Below are positions 24,650 through 33,981 of a stretch of DNA of 46,802 bases, piece by piece. Below the pieces are notes generated by a model. That model was not told the origin of the DNA and ran no database searches. It saw nothing but the letters and a program-made list of their open reading frames with translations. The DNA is taken from assembly GCA_002502785.1 (NCBI GenBank), contig DAQG01000041.1:1-46802 (forward strand), in the 5' to 3' direction. The stretch's first letter is position 1, and every line of letters begins with the position of its first letter. The stretch comes from Methanothrix harundinacea (lineage in GTDB: Archaea; Halobacteriota; Methanosarcinia; Methanotrichales; Methanotrichaceae). The position numbers and the translations under genes were made by a program.

Positions 24650-25420
24650 TCATCCCCCGTCGTCTCCCCTCGCTCTGTATTCGGCCTCGATCCCGACCAG
24701 CTTCTTCACCGCCTCGGCGAGGTCCTTAAGCTCTTTTGCCGGGACGGGGTGGAAGGTCTCCTCGCCCTCCCTCGGCCGTCCCTGCTGGATGGTGAGTTTG
24801 TGGATGTCGAGGTTACGGAGAAGCTCCCCGATCGTCCCCACCTCCTCAGCCGAGGGCATCTCTGGAAAGACCGTCGTCCTCACCTCCAGGGGGACTTCGA
24901 GCGCAAGGCAGGTTTTGAGGCACTCCTCGACTCTTGGCGCTGCGCCCGGACGGCCCGTCGCCCTGGCGTACTCGGGGTCGGTAAGAGGGGCCTTCACGTC
25001 CAGAAAGACCTGGTCGACAAGGTCGGCTTCCAGGAGGTCTCTGAGGACATCGGGGTAAAAGCCGCAGGTCTCAATCCCCACCTTCAGCCCCAGCTCCTTT
25101 GCGAGCCGGGCTATGTTTTGCGCCGCCCGGGGCTGGGCCAGGGGCTCGCCTCCTGAGAGGACGACACAGCTTACGAAGGGCGAGGCAGACCTGGTCTTCT
25201 CCTCGACGACAGACAGGTCCTCGAAGCTCTCTCCCGATCGGAGGTGCCAGTTCTGGCAGTGGGGGCACTTCAGGGGGCAGCCCCTCAAAAAGACGACGGT
25301 GGCGGCAACGCCGGTCCAGTCCACCGTGGAGAGGGGCACGATCCCACCCAGGTTCACCCGGCGGCTCTTATCAGGACCTCCTTCTTTTTCCCCTCCCTTT
25401 TCCTCTCCAACGTCCTTCAT
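24650..25420 (-). CDS. Radical SAM activating enzyme, NrdG/PflA-type
   Basis: The 256-residue protein is a radical SAM enzyme of the kind annotated as anaerobic ribonucleotide-reductase or glycyl-radical activating protein. The CxxxCxxC cluster motif is at C48/C52/C55 (CPLKCPHC), preceded by the VNLGGIVPLSTVDWTG segment typical of the archaeal subfamily. The SAM-binding SGGEPL motif follows near residue 89, and IETCGFYPD later. The ATG has GGAGGG eight bases upstream. No glycyl-radical partner such as NrdD lies in the window, so the target is open. It lies 32 bases after hel308 and is probably cotranscribed with it. Confidence 0.85.
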   Translation of the reverse strand: MKDVGEEKGGEKEGGPDKSRRVNLGGIVPLSTVDWTGVAATVVFLRGCPLKCPHCQNWHLRSGESFEDLSVVEEKTRSASPFVSCVVLSGGEPLAQPRAAQNIARLAKELGLKVGIETCGFYPDVLRDLLEADLVDQVFLDVKAPLTDPEYARATGRPGAAPRVEECLKTCLALEVPLEVRTTVFPEMPSAEEVGTIGELLRNLDIHKLTIQQGRPREGEETFHPVPAKELKDLAEAVKKLVGIEAEYRARGDDGG

Positions 25421-25452
25421 ATCCGGTTCCCTCCTTTCTGCTCAAGTCCTGC

Positions 25453-27567
25453 TCAAGCCCTCTCCTTGAGCTGGGCCATCACCTTCTCTGCGATCTTGGG
25501 GCCGACGACCTCGGCGATATCGGCTGCTTTTGCTTCCCTCAGCTTGTCAAGGCTGGTGTACCCGGCCCGGTGGAGCTTTCTCGCCCTCACCCTTCCGACG
25601 CCCTTCAGGTCCAGGAGGCTTAAGAGGTCTGGTCCCGCGCCATAGTGGATCCTCTTTTCAAGCTGATAGATCCTGTAGGTGGCGCCTAGCTCCAGGTGCT
25701 CTGAGAGCCTTCCTGCTGAGTGCATCAGCCACTCGGCCGTCTCTGCCACCCTTCTTATGTCGCCGGGCCCGACCCTGAACCGATCGGCTATCCTCTCCTC
25801 CTCCGACTCGGCTATCCAGTCCTGTAGGAGGGCCGCGGTCTTCGCCTCCCTCATCATCCAGTCGTAGTTGTCCTCATTGCAGAACTCGCCGTAATGCTGA
25901 TCGATGAACTCCTCGACCCAGCCGTCGGAAGCCTGGATGTAGAGGGTGTCCATGTCAGGCGTCATGGTGATCAGGTGAAGGAGGGTCAGATCCGTGGTCT
26001 TGGCCGTCTCCCTGGACCGAAGGTTGTCGACGACGATCCTGGCGCTGAGGGGGTCGATGTAGAGCCTTGAGACGAGCTCTCCAAGAGGCGTCGGTTTGAG
26101 GTCGTCCTCGATCATCCGGCTATCGATGAGGAATTCGAGGACCTTCTCGATGGTGGCATCCAGGTGCCAGGCGTCCTGCTGGTGAGCGTAAAAGGTGGAG
26201 TCAACGAACTTCTTCAGCTCATCGGCGTCGTTCGCAAAGCCCGTCGCCATCGTCGAGAGGAGGTGAGTCCGCAGAGCCGGCTCCATGGAGAGCTTCGAGA
26301 ATATCTCCTCGGGCTCGCCGTGGACGTAATGGTCCATCAGATCCTTCATCTCGGGCTCGCTTTTTGCCATCAGAAACGACTCGCCCCGAGGGTCGAGGCC
26401 GGGCCTTCCGGCTCGGCCCGCCATCTGCCGGTACTCCATCACCGGTATCGCCACCATCCCCCTCGCCCCCTCGTACCGCTTGTAGCTTCTTATCAGAACC
26501 CTCCTCGCGGGAAGGTTCAGGCCAGCGGCCAGGGTGGGGGTGGAGGCTATCACCTTGATCTCGCCAGACCGAAACCCCTTCTCGACGATGGCCCTCTGCT
26601 CGGACAGAAGGCCGGCGTGGTGGAAGGCAACGCCCCCCCTTACGCACTCGGCGAGCTTCTTTCCCGTCTCGCTCTCCCCGGTCGCCAGCACCTTCTCAAA
26701 GAGGCGCGAGCCGTCCTCGCCCTGAACTTGGTCCTGGCTCGCCCCGGCCTTCCTTTTTGAGACGACTCTCGCCAGCTTTGCGGCCGTCGCCTCGGCGTTA
26801 CGCCTGCTGCTCTCGAAGATCAGAATCTGGCCACCCTGGCCGATGGTGTCCTTGACTAGGTCGACGAGGTCATCCCGGCTGGAGGGGATCGAGACCGTCT
26901 CTCCCGGGAAATTGAGGATGCCGTCGCAGATAACCCCCTCCTTCAGCTCCACCGGCCTCCAGCGGCTCTCGACGAGGTCGGCCGAAAGCCACGACGCCAC
27001 CTCGCGGGCGTTGGCCACAGTCGCGGACAGGCCGAGAACCTGCATCTTGGGGTTGATCCTCATCAGCTTTGTTATCGTCATCTCCAGGGTCGGTCCCCGG
27101 TTCGTCGAGTCGAGGAGATGGATTTCGTCGACGACCAGAACCGATAGGTCGCGGATCCACCGGGCCCCGTTCCTGATGAGAGAGTCAGCCTTCTCCGAGG
27201 TGGCGACTATTATCTGATTTCTCCCCAGATATTCGTCTTTTCTCTCCATATCGCCGCTGGAGAGCCCCACCTTGACGCCGAGATCCGCGAATCGCGAGAA
27301 AGCAGCCTGCTTCTCCGAGGCGAGAGCCCGGAGGGGCACTATGTAAAGCGACCGCCCACCTGACAGGGCGGCCTTCAGCATCGCAAGCTCCGCCAGCATA
27401 GTCTTTCCGGCGGCCGTCGGCACCGAGACGAGCAAGTTCTTCCCCTCTAAGAGGCCCCTCTCGACCGCCTCGGCCTGGGGCGGGTAGAGCTCTCTTATCC
27501 CCTCTTTCTGATAAAGTTCCACTACCTCTCTGGGGAGCCAGATGGTCAGATCTTCGATATCAAGCAT
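25453..27567 (-). CDS. hel308: Hel308-type Ski2 DNA helicase
   Basis: This ATP-dependent 3'-5' DNA helicase acts at stalled forks in archaea. With the ATG at 27567 it has 704 residues, the usual size. The Q-motif region YPPQAEAV (28-35) leads to Walker A PTAAGKT (50-56) and the DEIH box (147-150). LGLSATVAN (motif III) and the motif VI segment QMAGRAGRPG follow. The C-terminus carries the winged-helix and ratchet region and a helix-hairpin-helix end (LKGVGRVRARKLHRAG, then VGPKIAEKVMAQL). The frame extends to a TTG at 27591, but a TATA-like TTGTATATAAG lies inside that extension, so the ATG is the better start. It is divergent from dapL. Confidence 0.93.
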   Translation of the reverse strand: MLDIEDLTIWLPREVVELYQKEGIRELYPPQAEAVERGLLEGKNLLVSVPTAAGKTMLAELAMLKAALSGGRSLYIVPLRALASEKQAAFSRFADLGVKVGLSSGDMERKDEYLGRNQIIVATSEKADSLIRNGARWIRDLSVLVVDEIHLLDSTNRGPTLEMTITKLMRINPKMQVLGLSATVANAREVASWLSADLVESRWRPVELKEGVICDGILNFPGETVSIPSSRDDLVDLVKDTIGQGGQILIFESSRRNAEATAAKLARVVSKRKAGASQDQVQGEDGSRLFEKVLATGESETGKKLAECVRGGVAFHHAGLLSEQRAIVEKGFRSGEIKVIASTPTLAAGLNLPARRVLIRSYKRYEGARGMVAIPVMEYRQMAGRAGRPGLDPRGESFLMAKSEPEMKDLMDHYVHGEPEEIFSKLSMEPALRTHLLSTMATGFANDADELKKFVDSTFYAHQQDAWHLDATIEKVLEFLIDSRMIEDDLKPTPLGELVSRLYIDPLSARIVVDNLRSRETAKTTDLTLLHLITMTPDMDTLYIQASDGWVEEFIDQHYGEFCNEDNYDWMMREAKTAALLQDWIAESEEERIADRFRVGPGDIRRVAETAEWLMHSAGRLSEHLELGATYRIYQLEKRIHYGAGPDLLSLLDLKGVGRVRARKLHRAGYTSLDKLREAKAADIAEVVGPKIAEKVMAQLKERA

Positions 27568-27579
27568 CGCTTCCTCTAC

Positions 27580-27590
27580 TCTTATATACA
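27580..27590 (-). promoter_or_regulatory. TATA box of hel308
   Basis: On the minus strand TGTATATAAG lies about 15-25 bases before the ATG at 27567. The spacing predicts a leaderless or very short-leader mRNA. It also argues against the upstream TTG start. Confidence 0.5.
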
Positions 27591-27694
27591 ACGTGACATT
27601 TACTATCTCGCAAAGCTACGCCGCCCCGCGATCCTGGTCAGATCCCGGAGGGGGCGACGCCGTGGATGTATACTGCTGATGGAGATAATATTCC

Positions 27695-28861
27695 ATGTAC
27701 TCTGATCGGATAAAATCCCTCCCACCATACCCTTTCGCAGCAATTGATAGGGCCAAGCTTGCGGCCCAGAAGAAAGGGGTGGACGTCGTCGACCTCGGCG
27801 TCGGCGACCCTGACCTGCCCACCCCCCAAATAATTATCGACGCCCTCTGCGAGGCGGCAAAGAACCCAGACAATCACCAGTACCCCTCCTACGAGGGAAA
27901 GATCGAGTTTCGGACGGCTGCAGCCGACTGGTACAAGGAGACCTTCGGCGTCGACCTCGACCCAGAGTCTGAAGTCCTGGCCCTGATCGGCTCCAAGGAG
28001 GGAATCGCCCACGCGCCCCTCGCCTTTTTAAACCCCGGAAACCTGGCCCTGGTCCCCGACCCCGCCTACCCCGTCTACAAGACCGCCGTCGAGTTTGCGG
28101 GAGGCGTTCCGGCGATAATGCCCCTCAAAAGAGAGCGGGGCTTTCTCCCGGACCTGGACGCTATAAGCTCCGATGTGGCCCGAAAGTCGAGGCTGATCTT
28201 TCTCAACTACCCCAACAACCCGACGGGAGCCTGTGCCGACGTCCCATTCCTCAAAAAGCTGGTGGACTTCGCTAAAGACAACAACCTGATCGTCCTTCAC
28301 GACAACCCCTACTCAGAGGTCTACTTCGGCGAAAATAGGCCGCCCTCGATCCTGGAGGTGGAGGGGGCGCGGGATGTGGCCGTCGAGTTTCACTCCCTCT
28401 CCAAGACCTGCAACATGACAGGCTGGAGGGTGGGCTTCGTCGTCGGAAACCAAGATATCATCAAAGGCATCGGCAACGTCAAGAGCAACATCGACTCCGG
28501 AAACTTCGGCGCCGTCCAGGACGCAGGAATCGTCGCTCTCAAAAACTCTCGGGGAATCGCCGCCGATATGAGGGAGACCTACAAGGAGAGGGTCGAGCTC
28601 CTCTACCAGGGTCTCTCGAAGATCGGCCTTGAGGTCGAAAAGCCGGAGGCGACCTTCTACCTCTGGGCCTGGACCGGCGGCAAATCTAAAGAGTACACGA
28701 GAAAGCTGATTGACAAGCTAGGGATCGTGGCGACGCCGGGCGTCGGATTTGGCGATTATGGCGAGGGATACGTCAGGTTCTCGGTCACCCAGCCCACCGA
28801 AAGGATAACCGAGGCCGTGAACAGGATGGAGAAGATGGTGGCAGAGGAGAGGTCCCTCTAG
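27695..28861 (+). CDS. dapL: LL-diaminopimelate aminotransferase DapL
   Basis: DapL converts tetrahydrodipicolinate directly to LL-diaminopimelate with glutamate as amino donor, bypassing the succinylase or acetylase branches. The 388-residue class I/II aminotransferase starts with the characteristic DRIKSLPPYPFAAID. It has DLGVGDPDLPTP near residue 33, YPNNPTG (172-178), HDNPYSEVYF (202-211) and the PLP lysine K237 in SLSKTCNMTGWR. The N-terminal segment and GVGDPDLPTP favour DapL over plain aspartate aminotransferase, and dapA-dapB in the same window support it. leuS follows after 14 bases, so the two form an operon. Confidence 0.85.
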   Translation: MYSDRIKSLPPYPFAAIDRAKLAAQKKGVDVVDLGVGDPDLPTPQIIIDALCEAAKNPDNHQYPSYEGKIEFRTAAADWYKETFGVDLDPESEVLALIGSKEGIAHAPLAFLNPGNLALVPDPAYPVYKTAVEFAGGVPAIMPLKRERGFLPDLDAISSDVARKSRLIFLNYPNNPTGACADVPFLKKLVDFAKDNNLIVLHDNPYSEVYFGENRPPSILEVEGARDVAVEFHSLSKTCNMTGWRVGFVVGNQDIIKGIGNVKSNIDSGNFGAVQDAGIVALKNSRGIAADMRETYKERVELLYQGLSKIGLEVEKPEATFYLWAWTGGKSKEYTRKLIDKLGIVATPGVGFGDYGEGYVRFSVTQPTERITEAVNRMEKMVAEERSL

Positions 28862-28875
28862 CCGGAAGGGAGGAT

Positions 28876-31752
28876 ATGGATTTGCTCGAAGATTATTCGG
28901 CCCCAAAGATCGAATCGAAGTGGCAGCGCAAATGGTTCGAGGAGGGGGTCTTCTCGGCGGAACCGGCCCTCAAAAAGAAGTTTTTTATAACGATACCTTA
29001 CCCTTACCTGAACGGAAACCTACACGCTGGCCACACGAGAACCTTCACCATCGGCGACGTAGTTGCAAGGTACCGGCGAATGAGGGGCGAGAACGTCCTC
29101 TTCCCCATGGCCTTCCACGTCACGGGAACGCCCATCGTCGGCCTCTCCGAGCTTGTGAAAAATCGGGATCCTGAGATCGAGAAGGTCTACACAGAGCATC
29201 ACGACATCCCGCCGGAGATATTCTACACCCTGACGACGCCCCAGGCCATCGTCGACTATTTCAGAAGAGAGTCCAAACTGGCGATGCAGTCCATCGGCTA
29301 CTCCGTCGACTGGAGGCGGGAATTCACGACGACCGATCCCGCCTACAAGAAGTTCATCGAGTGGCAGTACTTCATCCTCCAGGGGCTGGGGTACGTATCC
29401 AAGGGAAGCCACCCGGTGAGGTGGTGTCCCAACGACGAAAACCCCGTCGAGGACCACGACATCCTCAAGGGCGAAGAGGCGACGATCATGGACTTCGCCC
29501 TGATCAAGTTCAGGTTTGGCGACGAAATCCTCCCCTGCGCCACTCTACGGCCCGAGACGGTCTTCGGGGTCACAAACCTCTGGGTCAACCCCGACGTCGT
29601 CCACGCCATAGCAAAGGTCGACGGCGAGACCTGGATCGTCAGCCACGAGGCCTACGAGAAGCTGAAATTCACCGATAGAAAGGTGGAGCGGATCGGGGAG
29701 GTTAGGGGCAGAGACCTGATCGGTAAAAGGGTCACAAACCCCCTCACGGGAGCCGAGGTTCTGATCCTTCCGGCATCCTTCGTCGATCCGGACAACGGAA
29801 GCGGGATCGTCATGAGCGTTCCTGCCCACGCTCCTTACGACTACCTGGCTTTAAAGGACCTCTATGACAAGGATTTGAGCGGCTACGGGATTACAGAAGA
29901 CCTCCGAAATATCCAGTTCATCTCCCTGATCGAAGTTCCCGACTACGGCGAGTTTCCCGCCGTGGAGGCCACCGAAGAGCTGGGCGTCGTCGACCAGAAC
30001 GACCCCAAGGCCGAGGAGGCGACAAAGCTCGTCTATCGAAGGGAGTTTCACAACGGCGTTCTCAAGGAGAGGACAGGAAAGTACGCTGGGGTCGCCGTCT
30101 CCAAGATCAAGGACGTCCTCCTGGCTGACTTGATCGAGCAGAATATCGCAGAAACCTTCTACGTGTTCAGCGAGACCCCCGTCATCTGCCGGTGCGGAAC
30201 CCGATGCGTCGTCAAGATGGTCAAAGACCAGTGGTTTTTGAACTACTCCGACCCCGAATGGAAGGGGCGGGTTCTCGACTGCCTGGCGAACATGAGGCTC
30301 ATCCCCGAGGAGATCAGGACCGAGTTTGAGAACAAGGTCGACTGGCTGAAGGACAAGGCCTGCGCTCGAAGAAAGGGCCTTGGCACAAACCTCCCCTGGG
30401 ACAAGGAGTGGCTGATCGAGTCTTTGGGTGACTCCACCATCTACATGTCCTACTACATCCTGGCAAAGTACGTCAACGCTGGGATGAATATCGACAACCT
30501 CGTGCCCGAGTTCTTCGACTACATATTCCTGGGCAAGGGCGACCCTGGCAACGTCGCCAATCTCTCTGGCGTACCCCTCGATACGGTCCTTCAGATCAGA
30601 AAGGACTTCCAGTACTGGTATCCTGTGGACCTCCGGTCCTCGGGAAAGGACCTGGTGGCAAACCACCTCCTCTTCTTCCTCTACCACCACGTGGCTATCT
30701 ACCCGCCGGACCTCTGGCCTAGGGCGATAGCCGTCAACGGCTTTGTATCCCTTGAGGGAAAGAAGATGTCCAAGTCCAAGGGGCCGCTCCTCACCCTCCG
30801 GCGGGCCGTCGACGCCAACGGGGCCGACGTGACGAGGCTCTACATACTCTCCAACGCCGAACACACCCAGGACGCCGATTGGCGAAACGAGGGTGTCGAG
30901 TCGACGAGGCAGCAGGTGCTGCGGTTCTACAACCTAGCGAGGGAGATCATAGCCGATCAGGAGATCGACGAATCTGCAGAGCCCGAGCTGATCGACCGGT
31001 GGATGGAGAGCCAGCTTCAGAGGAGGATCGCCGAGACGACGGAGGCTCTGGAGGCGATCCAGACCCGTCGGGCGGTCCAGAGCGCCTTCTACCACGTTAT
31101 CAACGACCTCAGGTGGTACCAGCGACGGGGCGGAAAGAATCGCCTCAAATCCGTCCTGGACGTCTGGGTGAGGCTGATGGCGCCCTTCACGCCCCACGTC
31201 TGCGAGGAGATCTGGGAGGAGATGATGGGAAGTGCCGTGGTCGGGGGTGATGGATACGTCTCCCGAGCCCGGTGGCCCGAGGCCGACATAGAGCTCATCG
31301 ACTCCGAGGCCGAGATGGCCGAGGACCTTCTGGAGAGGACCCTCTCCGACGTCGAGGAGATCATCAGGGTCACAAGCCGACAGCCAGAAAAGATCACCCT
31401 CTTCACCACCCCATCCTGGAAGAGGGCGATGCTGAAGGCGGCCCTCGACCTGAAGGAGGCTGGAAGCCTTGACGTCGGCTCGATCATGAAGACGGCGATG
31501 GCCCTTCCCGAGGTCGCGGCCCACAAGAAGGAGGCTCCAAAGTACGGCCAGAGGCTGATGAAGGGGGCTCACGCCCTCAACTCCGACCCCCTCTCCATCG
31601 ACGAGTTTGAGACCCTCTCCCGGGAGAAGAGGTACCTGGAGAAGACCTTCGGCTGCTCGGTCGAGGTCTACTCGGCGGACGAGCCCGGCGAGGACCCCAT
31701 GGGCAAGAGCAAAAACGCGGAGCCCGGCCGGCCCGCGATCTTCATCGAGTGA
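28876..31752 (+). CDS. leuS: Leucyl-tRNA synthetase, archaeal type
   Basis: LeuS charges tRNA-Leu. The 958-residue length and domain order fit the archaeal/eukaryotic form. The HIGH motif reads H50-A-G-H53 in PYPYLNGNLHAGHTRTF. The CP1 editing domain lies between about residues 200 and 440 (ATLRPETVFG). The KMSKS motif (GKKMSKSKGP) is near residue 630. The anticodon-binding domain follows (WYQRRGG, FTPHVCEEIWEEM). The start follows a GGAGGATA site 14 bases after dapL. Confidence 0.95.
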   Translation: MDLLEDYSAPKIESKWQRKWFEEGVFSAEPALKKKFFITIPYPYLNGNLHAGHTRTFTIGDVVARYRRMRGENVLFPMAFHVTGTPIVGLSELVKNRDPEIEKVYTEHHDIPPEIFYTLTTPQAIVDYFRRESKLAMQSIGYSVDWRREFTTTDPAYKKFIEWQYFILQGLGYVSKGSHPVRWCPNDENPVEDHDILKGEEATIMDFALIKFRFGDEILPCATLRPETVFGVTNLWVNPDVVHAIAKVDGETWIVSHEAYEKLKFTDRKVERIGEVRGRDLIGKRVTNPLTGAEVLILPASFVDPDNGSGIVMSVPAHAPYDYLALKDLYDKDLSGYGITEDLRNIQFISLIEVPDYGEFPAVEATEELGVVDQNDPKAEEATKLVYRREFHNGVLKERTGKYAGVAVSKIKDVLLADLIEQNIAETFYVFSETPVICRCGTRCVVKMVKDQWFLNYSDPEWKGRVLDCLANMRLIPEEIRTEFENKVDWLKDKACARRKGLGTNLPWDKEWLIESLGDSTIYMSYYILAKYVNAGMNIDNLVPEFFDYIFLGKGDPGNVANLSGVPLDTVLQIRKDFQYWYPVDLRSSGKDLVANHLLFFLYHHVAIYPPDLWPRAIAVNGFVSLEGKKMSKSKGPLLTLRRAVDANGADVTRLYILSNAEHTQDADWRNEGVESTRQQVLRFYNLAREIIADQEIDESAEPELIDRWMESQLQRRIAETTEALEAIQTRRAVQSAFYHVINDLRWYQRRGGKNRLKSVLDVWVRLMAPFTPHVCEEIWEEMMGSAVVGGDGYVSRARWPEADIELIDSEAEMAEDLLERTLSDVEEIIRVTSRQPEKITLFTTPSWKRAMLKAALDLKEAGSLDVGSIMKTAMALPEVAAHKKEAPKYGQRLMKGAHALNSDPLSIDEFETLSREKRYLEKTFGCSVEVYSADEPGEDPMGKSKNAEPGRPAIFIE

Positions 31753-31775
31753 GATCGAAGGAAAGGAATGGCTCC

Positions 31776-31812
31776 GGGCCGGGAGGGGTCCGGGGCCCAA
31801 GTATATTTTTTA
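31776..31812 (+). terminator. Probable leuS terminator
   Basis: A short GC stem (GGGCC at 31776-31780 with GGCCC at 31794-31798) is followed by TATATTTTTTAG. A T-run after a GC-rich stretch suits archaeal termination, though the stem is only five base pairs. Confidence 0.45.
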
Positions 31813-31865
31813 GTATATTCTGCAGCTTGAAGCGGGGTGCGCTCTTTGACTATGCGACGGACGGA

Positions 31866-31874
31866 TTTTTAATG
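31866..31874 (+). promoter_or_regulatory. TATA box of the nicotinamidase gene
   Basis: TTTTTAATG lies 17-25 bases before the ATG at 31891, and no ribosome binding site is evident between them. This suggests a leaderless transcript. Confidence 0.45.
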
Positions 31875-31890
31875 TGCCGGTGGCTATGAT

Positions 31891-32520
31891 ATGAACGGGA
31901 GCGGAAAAGCCCTCATCGTCGTGGATGTGCAGAACGACTTCTGTCCTGGCGGTGCCCTCCAGATCAAAAACGGCGACTTGATAATCCCTCTCATAAACAG
32001 GATGATGGACAGATTCGATCTCGTGGTCGCAACTCAGGACTGGCACCCTCAAAATCAGGTATCCTTTGCTTCCAACAATCCAGGGAAAAATATATACGAT
32101 CAGATCGATATTCGCGGAATCGCCCAGACCCTCTGGCCTGACCACTGCGTACAGGGAACGGAAGGAGCTGAATTTCACGACGATCTTGATTTGGATAAAT
32201 TCAGTCTGATATTGAGAAAGGGAAGGGACCCCCTGGTCGATTCGTATTCTGCATTCATTGAAAACGACCGAAATACAAAGACAGGTCTTGCTGGATACCT
32301 GAACGCCCTGGATGTACGAGAGATATTCATATGCGGGCTTGCCACTGATTACTGCGTCTATTACTCAGCCATGGATTCTCTTCGATATGGATTCAGATGC
32401 AACGTGATAATCGATGCCACGCGGGGGGTAGATGTGCCGGAAGGAAACATAGATGCCGCCGTTTCAGATATGAAAAATAAAGGGATAGGGGTGATAAGCT
32501 CCGATGAACTATTACGATAA
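31891..32520 (+). CDS. pncA: Nicotinamidase PncA
   Basis: PncA hydrolyses nicotinamide to nicotinate for NAD salvage. The 209-residue isochorismatase-fold protein has the full active site: D12 in VDVQNDF, K110 in LRKG and the nucleophile C155 in ATDYCV. The metal ligands are D50 and H52 in TQDWHP and H85 in WPDHCVQGT. Spacing is nearly identical to E. coli PncA. It is probably leaderless, since a TATA-like element sits just upstream and no ribosome site is visible. Codon use is somewhat richer in A and T than in leuS. The next gene begins 63 bases later with its own likely promoter. Confidence 0.92.
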   Translation: MNGSGKALIVVDVQNDFCPGGALQIKNGDLIIPLINRMMDRFDLVVATQDWHPQNQVSFASNNPGKNIYDQIDIRGIAQTLWPDHCVQGTEGAEFHDDLDLDKFSLILRKGRDPLVDSYSAFIENDRNTKTGLAGYLNALDVREIFICGLATDYCVYYSAMDSLRYGFRCNVIIDATRGVDVPEGNIDAAVSDMKNKGIGVISSDELLR

Positions 32521-32583
32521 TCATACAAAAATTTCGGTCCATGGCGGATCACCCATCCGGGTTAAATTGGGTGACCAACTGCC

Positions 32584-33903
32584 ATGATTCATTCCACCCT
32601 CGACAGTTGGATTCGAGACGATGCGATCCCATGTTCTCTCGATTCGCCCGAGTCCGTCAACGCCACCATCGACAAGGTCGTCGCCGCCCTCGGCGAATCA
32701 GTGGAGCTCCTCGGCTTTGGAGAGGCGCTCCACGGCGGCGAGGAGATACTCCTGCTCCGAAACCGGCTCTTCCAGCGACTGGCCGAGGAGCACGGCTACA
32801 GCGCCATCGCCATCGAGAGCAGCTTTCCCCGGTCGAGGTCGGTGAACGACTACGTGGTCGGTCGAGGCCCGGCATCGTATGAGGCCGTCCTGGAGACTGG
32901 GTTCAGCCACGGTTTCGGAAGGCTCGAGGCGAATCGAGAGCTGGTGGAGTGGATGAGGGCGTACAACTCCGACCCATCTCATCGGATCAAAATCCAGTTC
33001 TACGGCTTCGACAGCCCGACGGAGATGACCTTCACCGATAGTCCAAGCCGGGTCCTCCATTTCGTCCTCGACTACCTCGCCTCGATCGACGGCGCCAGCT
33101 CCGGCGGCCGGGAGCGTCGCGAGAAGATCGACCTGCTCCTCGGCCTGGACTCAGACTGGGAGAATCCAGCTGCCATGATGGACCCTTCACAGTCGGTGGG
33201 CCTCTCACCGGAGGCGACGGCGCTCCGGATCGAGACGGAGGATCTCATCTCGGAGATTTTGGTCCGCCGTCCAGAGCTAGTGGCCAAGGGCGGAGAAAGC
33301 CGCTATCTCGAAGCCGTCCATTATGCGAAGGTCGCCCGGCAGCTTCTGAACTATCATGCGGTACTGGCGCGAAAGTCTAGCGACCGGATCGCCATTGGCC
33401 TCGGCCTTCGAGATGCTATGATGGCGGAAAACCTCGAGTACATCGTCTCCCGAGAACGGGGCCGGGGAAAGGTCCTGATCTATGTCCACAACAGCCATTT
33501 GAAGCGGGGAAGGGCAGAATGGCAGCTGGGAGCCGACCTGCTCCGATGGTGGCCGGCGGGCGCGCACCTCCAGGAGATCTTCGGCCTGCGCTACGCGGTG
33601 ATCGGAACGGCCGTCGGCATCTCCGATGAGAACGGCATCGATGAGCCCGAACCCGGAACTCTCGAAGCCCGGCTCGCCGCCGCACCGGGGACGGGGCTCT
33701 TCATCCCGACCCACTGGGGCCGGGGGCTTTCTTACTCCGACATCGAGTCCCTCCCGATCCGATCGGGGAGCGGAAAGAACACGACCTACTTCCCGCTGAC
33801 CCCTCAGAGCCTCACAGACTTCGACGCGCTGGCGTTTCTGGATACGGTGGGATATAGCTGCGGAGGGCCGCAGCTGCAAGAGTGGGACGAGATCACCAAG
33901 TAG
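32584..33903 (+). CDS. Erythromycin esterase-like protein
   Basis: The 439-residue protein matches the erythromycin-esterase (Ere) superfamily. The opening active-site region FGEALHGGEEILLLRNRLF has the conserved Glu and His, followed by AIAIESSFPRS. A second cluster, YGFDSPTEM, matches the family's G-x-D segment. The VYVHN-like IYVHNSHLKRG motif near residue 300 supplies the later catalytic histidine. Ere enzymes hydrolyse macrolide lactones, but the superfamily is broad and most members have no known substrate. Macrolides do not act on archaeal ribosomes in the usual way, so resistance is unlikely. A GTTAAATT stretch at 32561 may be its TATA box. Confidence 0.8.
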   Translation: MIHSTLDSWIRDDAIPCSLDSPESVNATIDKVVAALGESVELLGFGEALHGGEEILLLRNRLFQRLAEEHGYSAIAIESSFPRSRSVNDYVVGRGPASYEAVLETGFSHGFGRLEANRELVEWMRAYNSDPSHRIKIQFYGFDSPTEMTFTDSPSRVLHFVLDYLASIDGASSGGRERREKIDLLLGLDSDWENPAAMMDPSQSVGLSPEATALRIETEDLISEILVRRPELVAKGGESRYLEAVHYAKVARQLLNYHAVLARKSSDRIAIGLGLRDAMMAENLEYIVSRERGRGKVLIYVHNSHLKRGRAEWQLGADLLRWWPAGAHLQEIFGLRYAVIGTAVGISDENGIDEPEPGTLEARLAAAPGTGLFIPTHWGRGLSYSDIESLPIRSGSGKNTTYFPLTPQSLTDFDALAFLDTVGYSCGGPQLQEWDEITK

Positions 33904-33981
33904 GAGGTCACCTCACGAGGCTGAAGGACAAGATCTCCGCTCAGCTTGGCACAAACCTGCCTGCACGCAAGTATTCGGAAT

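Noticed and set aside
29851..30864. 337-codon minus-strand frame inside leuS
   Set aside because: It is antisense to a confident leuS with intact HIGH and KMSKS motifs and is rich in Val, Gly and Asp, as expected for a shadow frame.
32584..33903. Antibiotic-resistance gene interpretation of the Ere-like protein
   Set aside because: The superfamily is broad and a macrolide target is not expected in an archaeon, so only the family name is kept.
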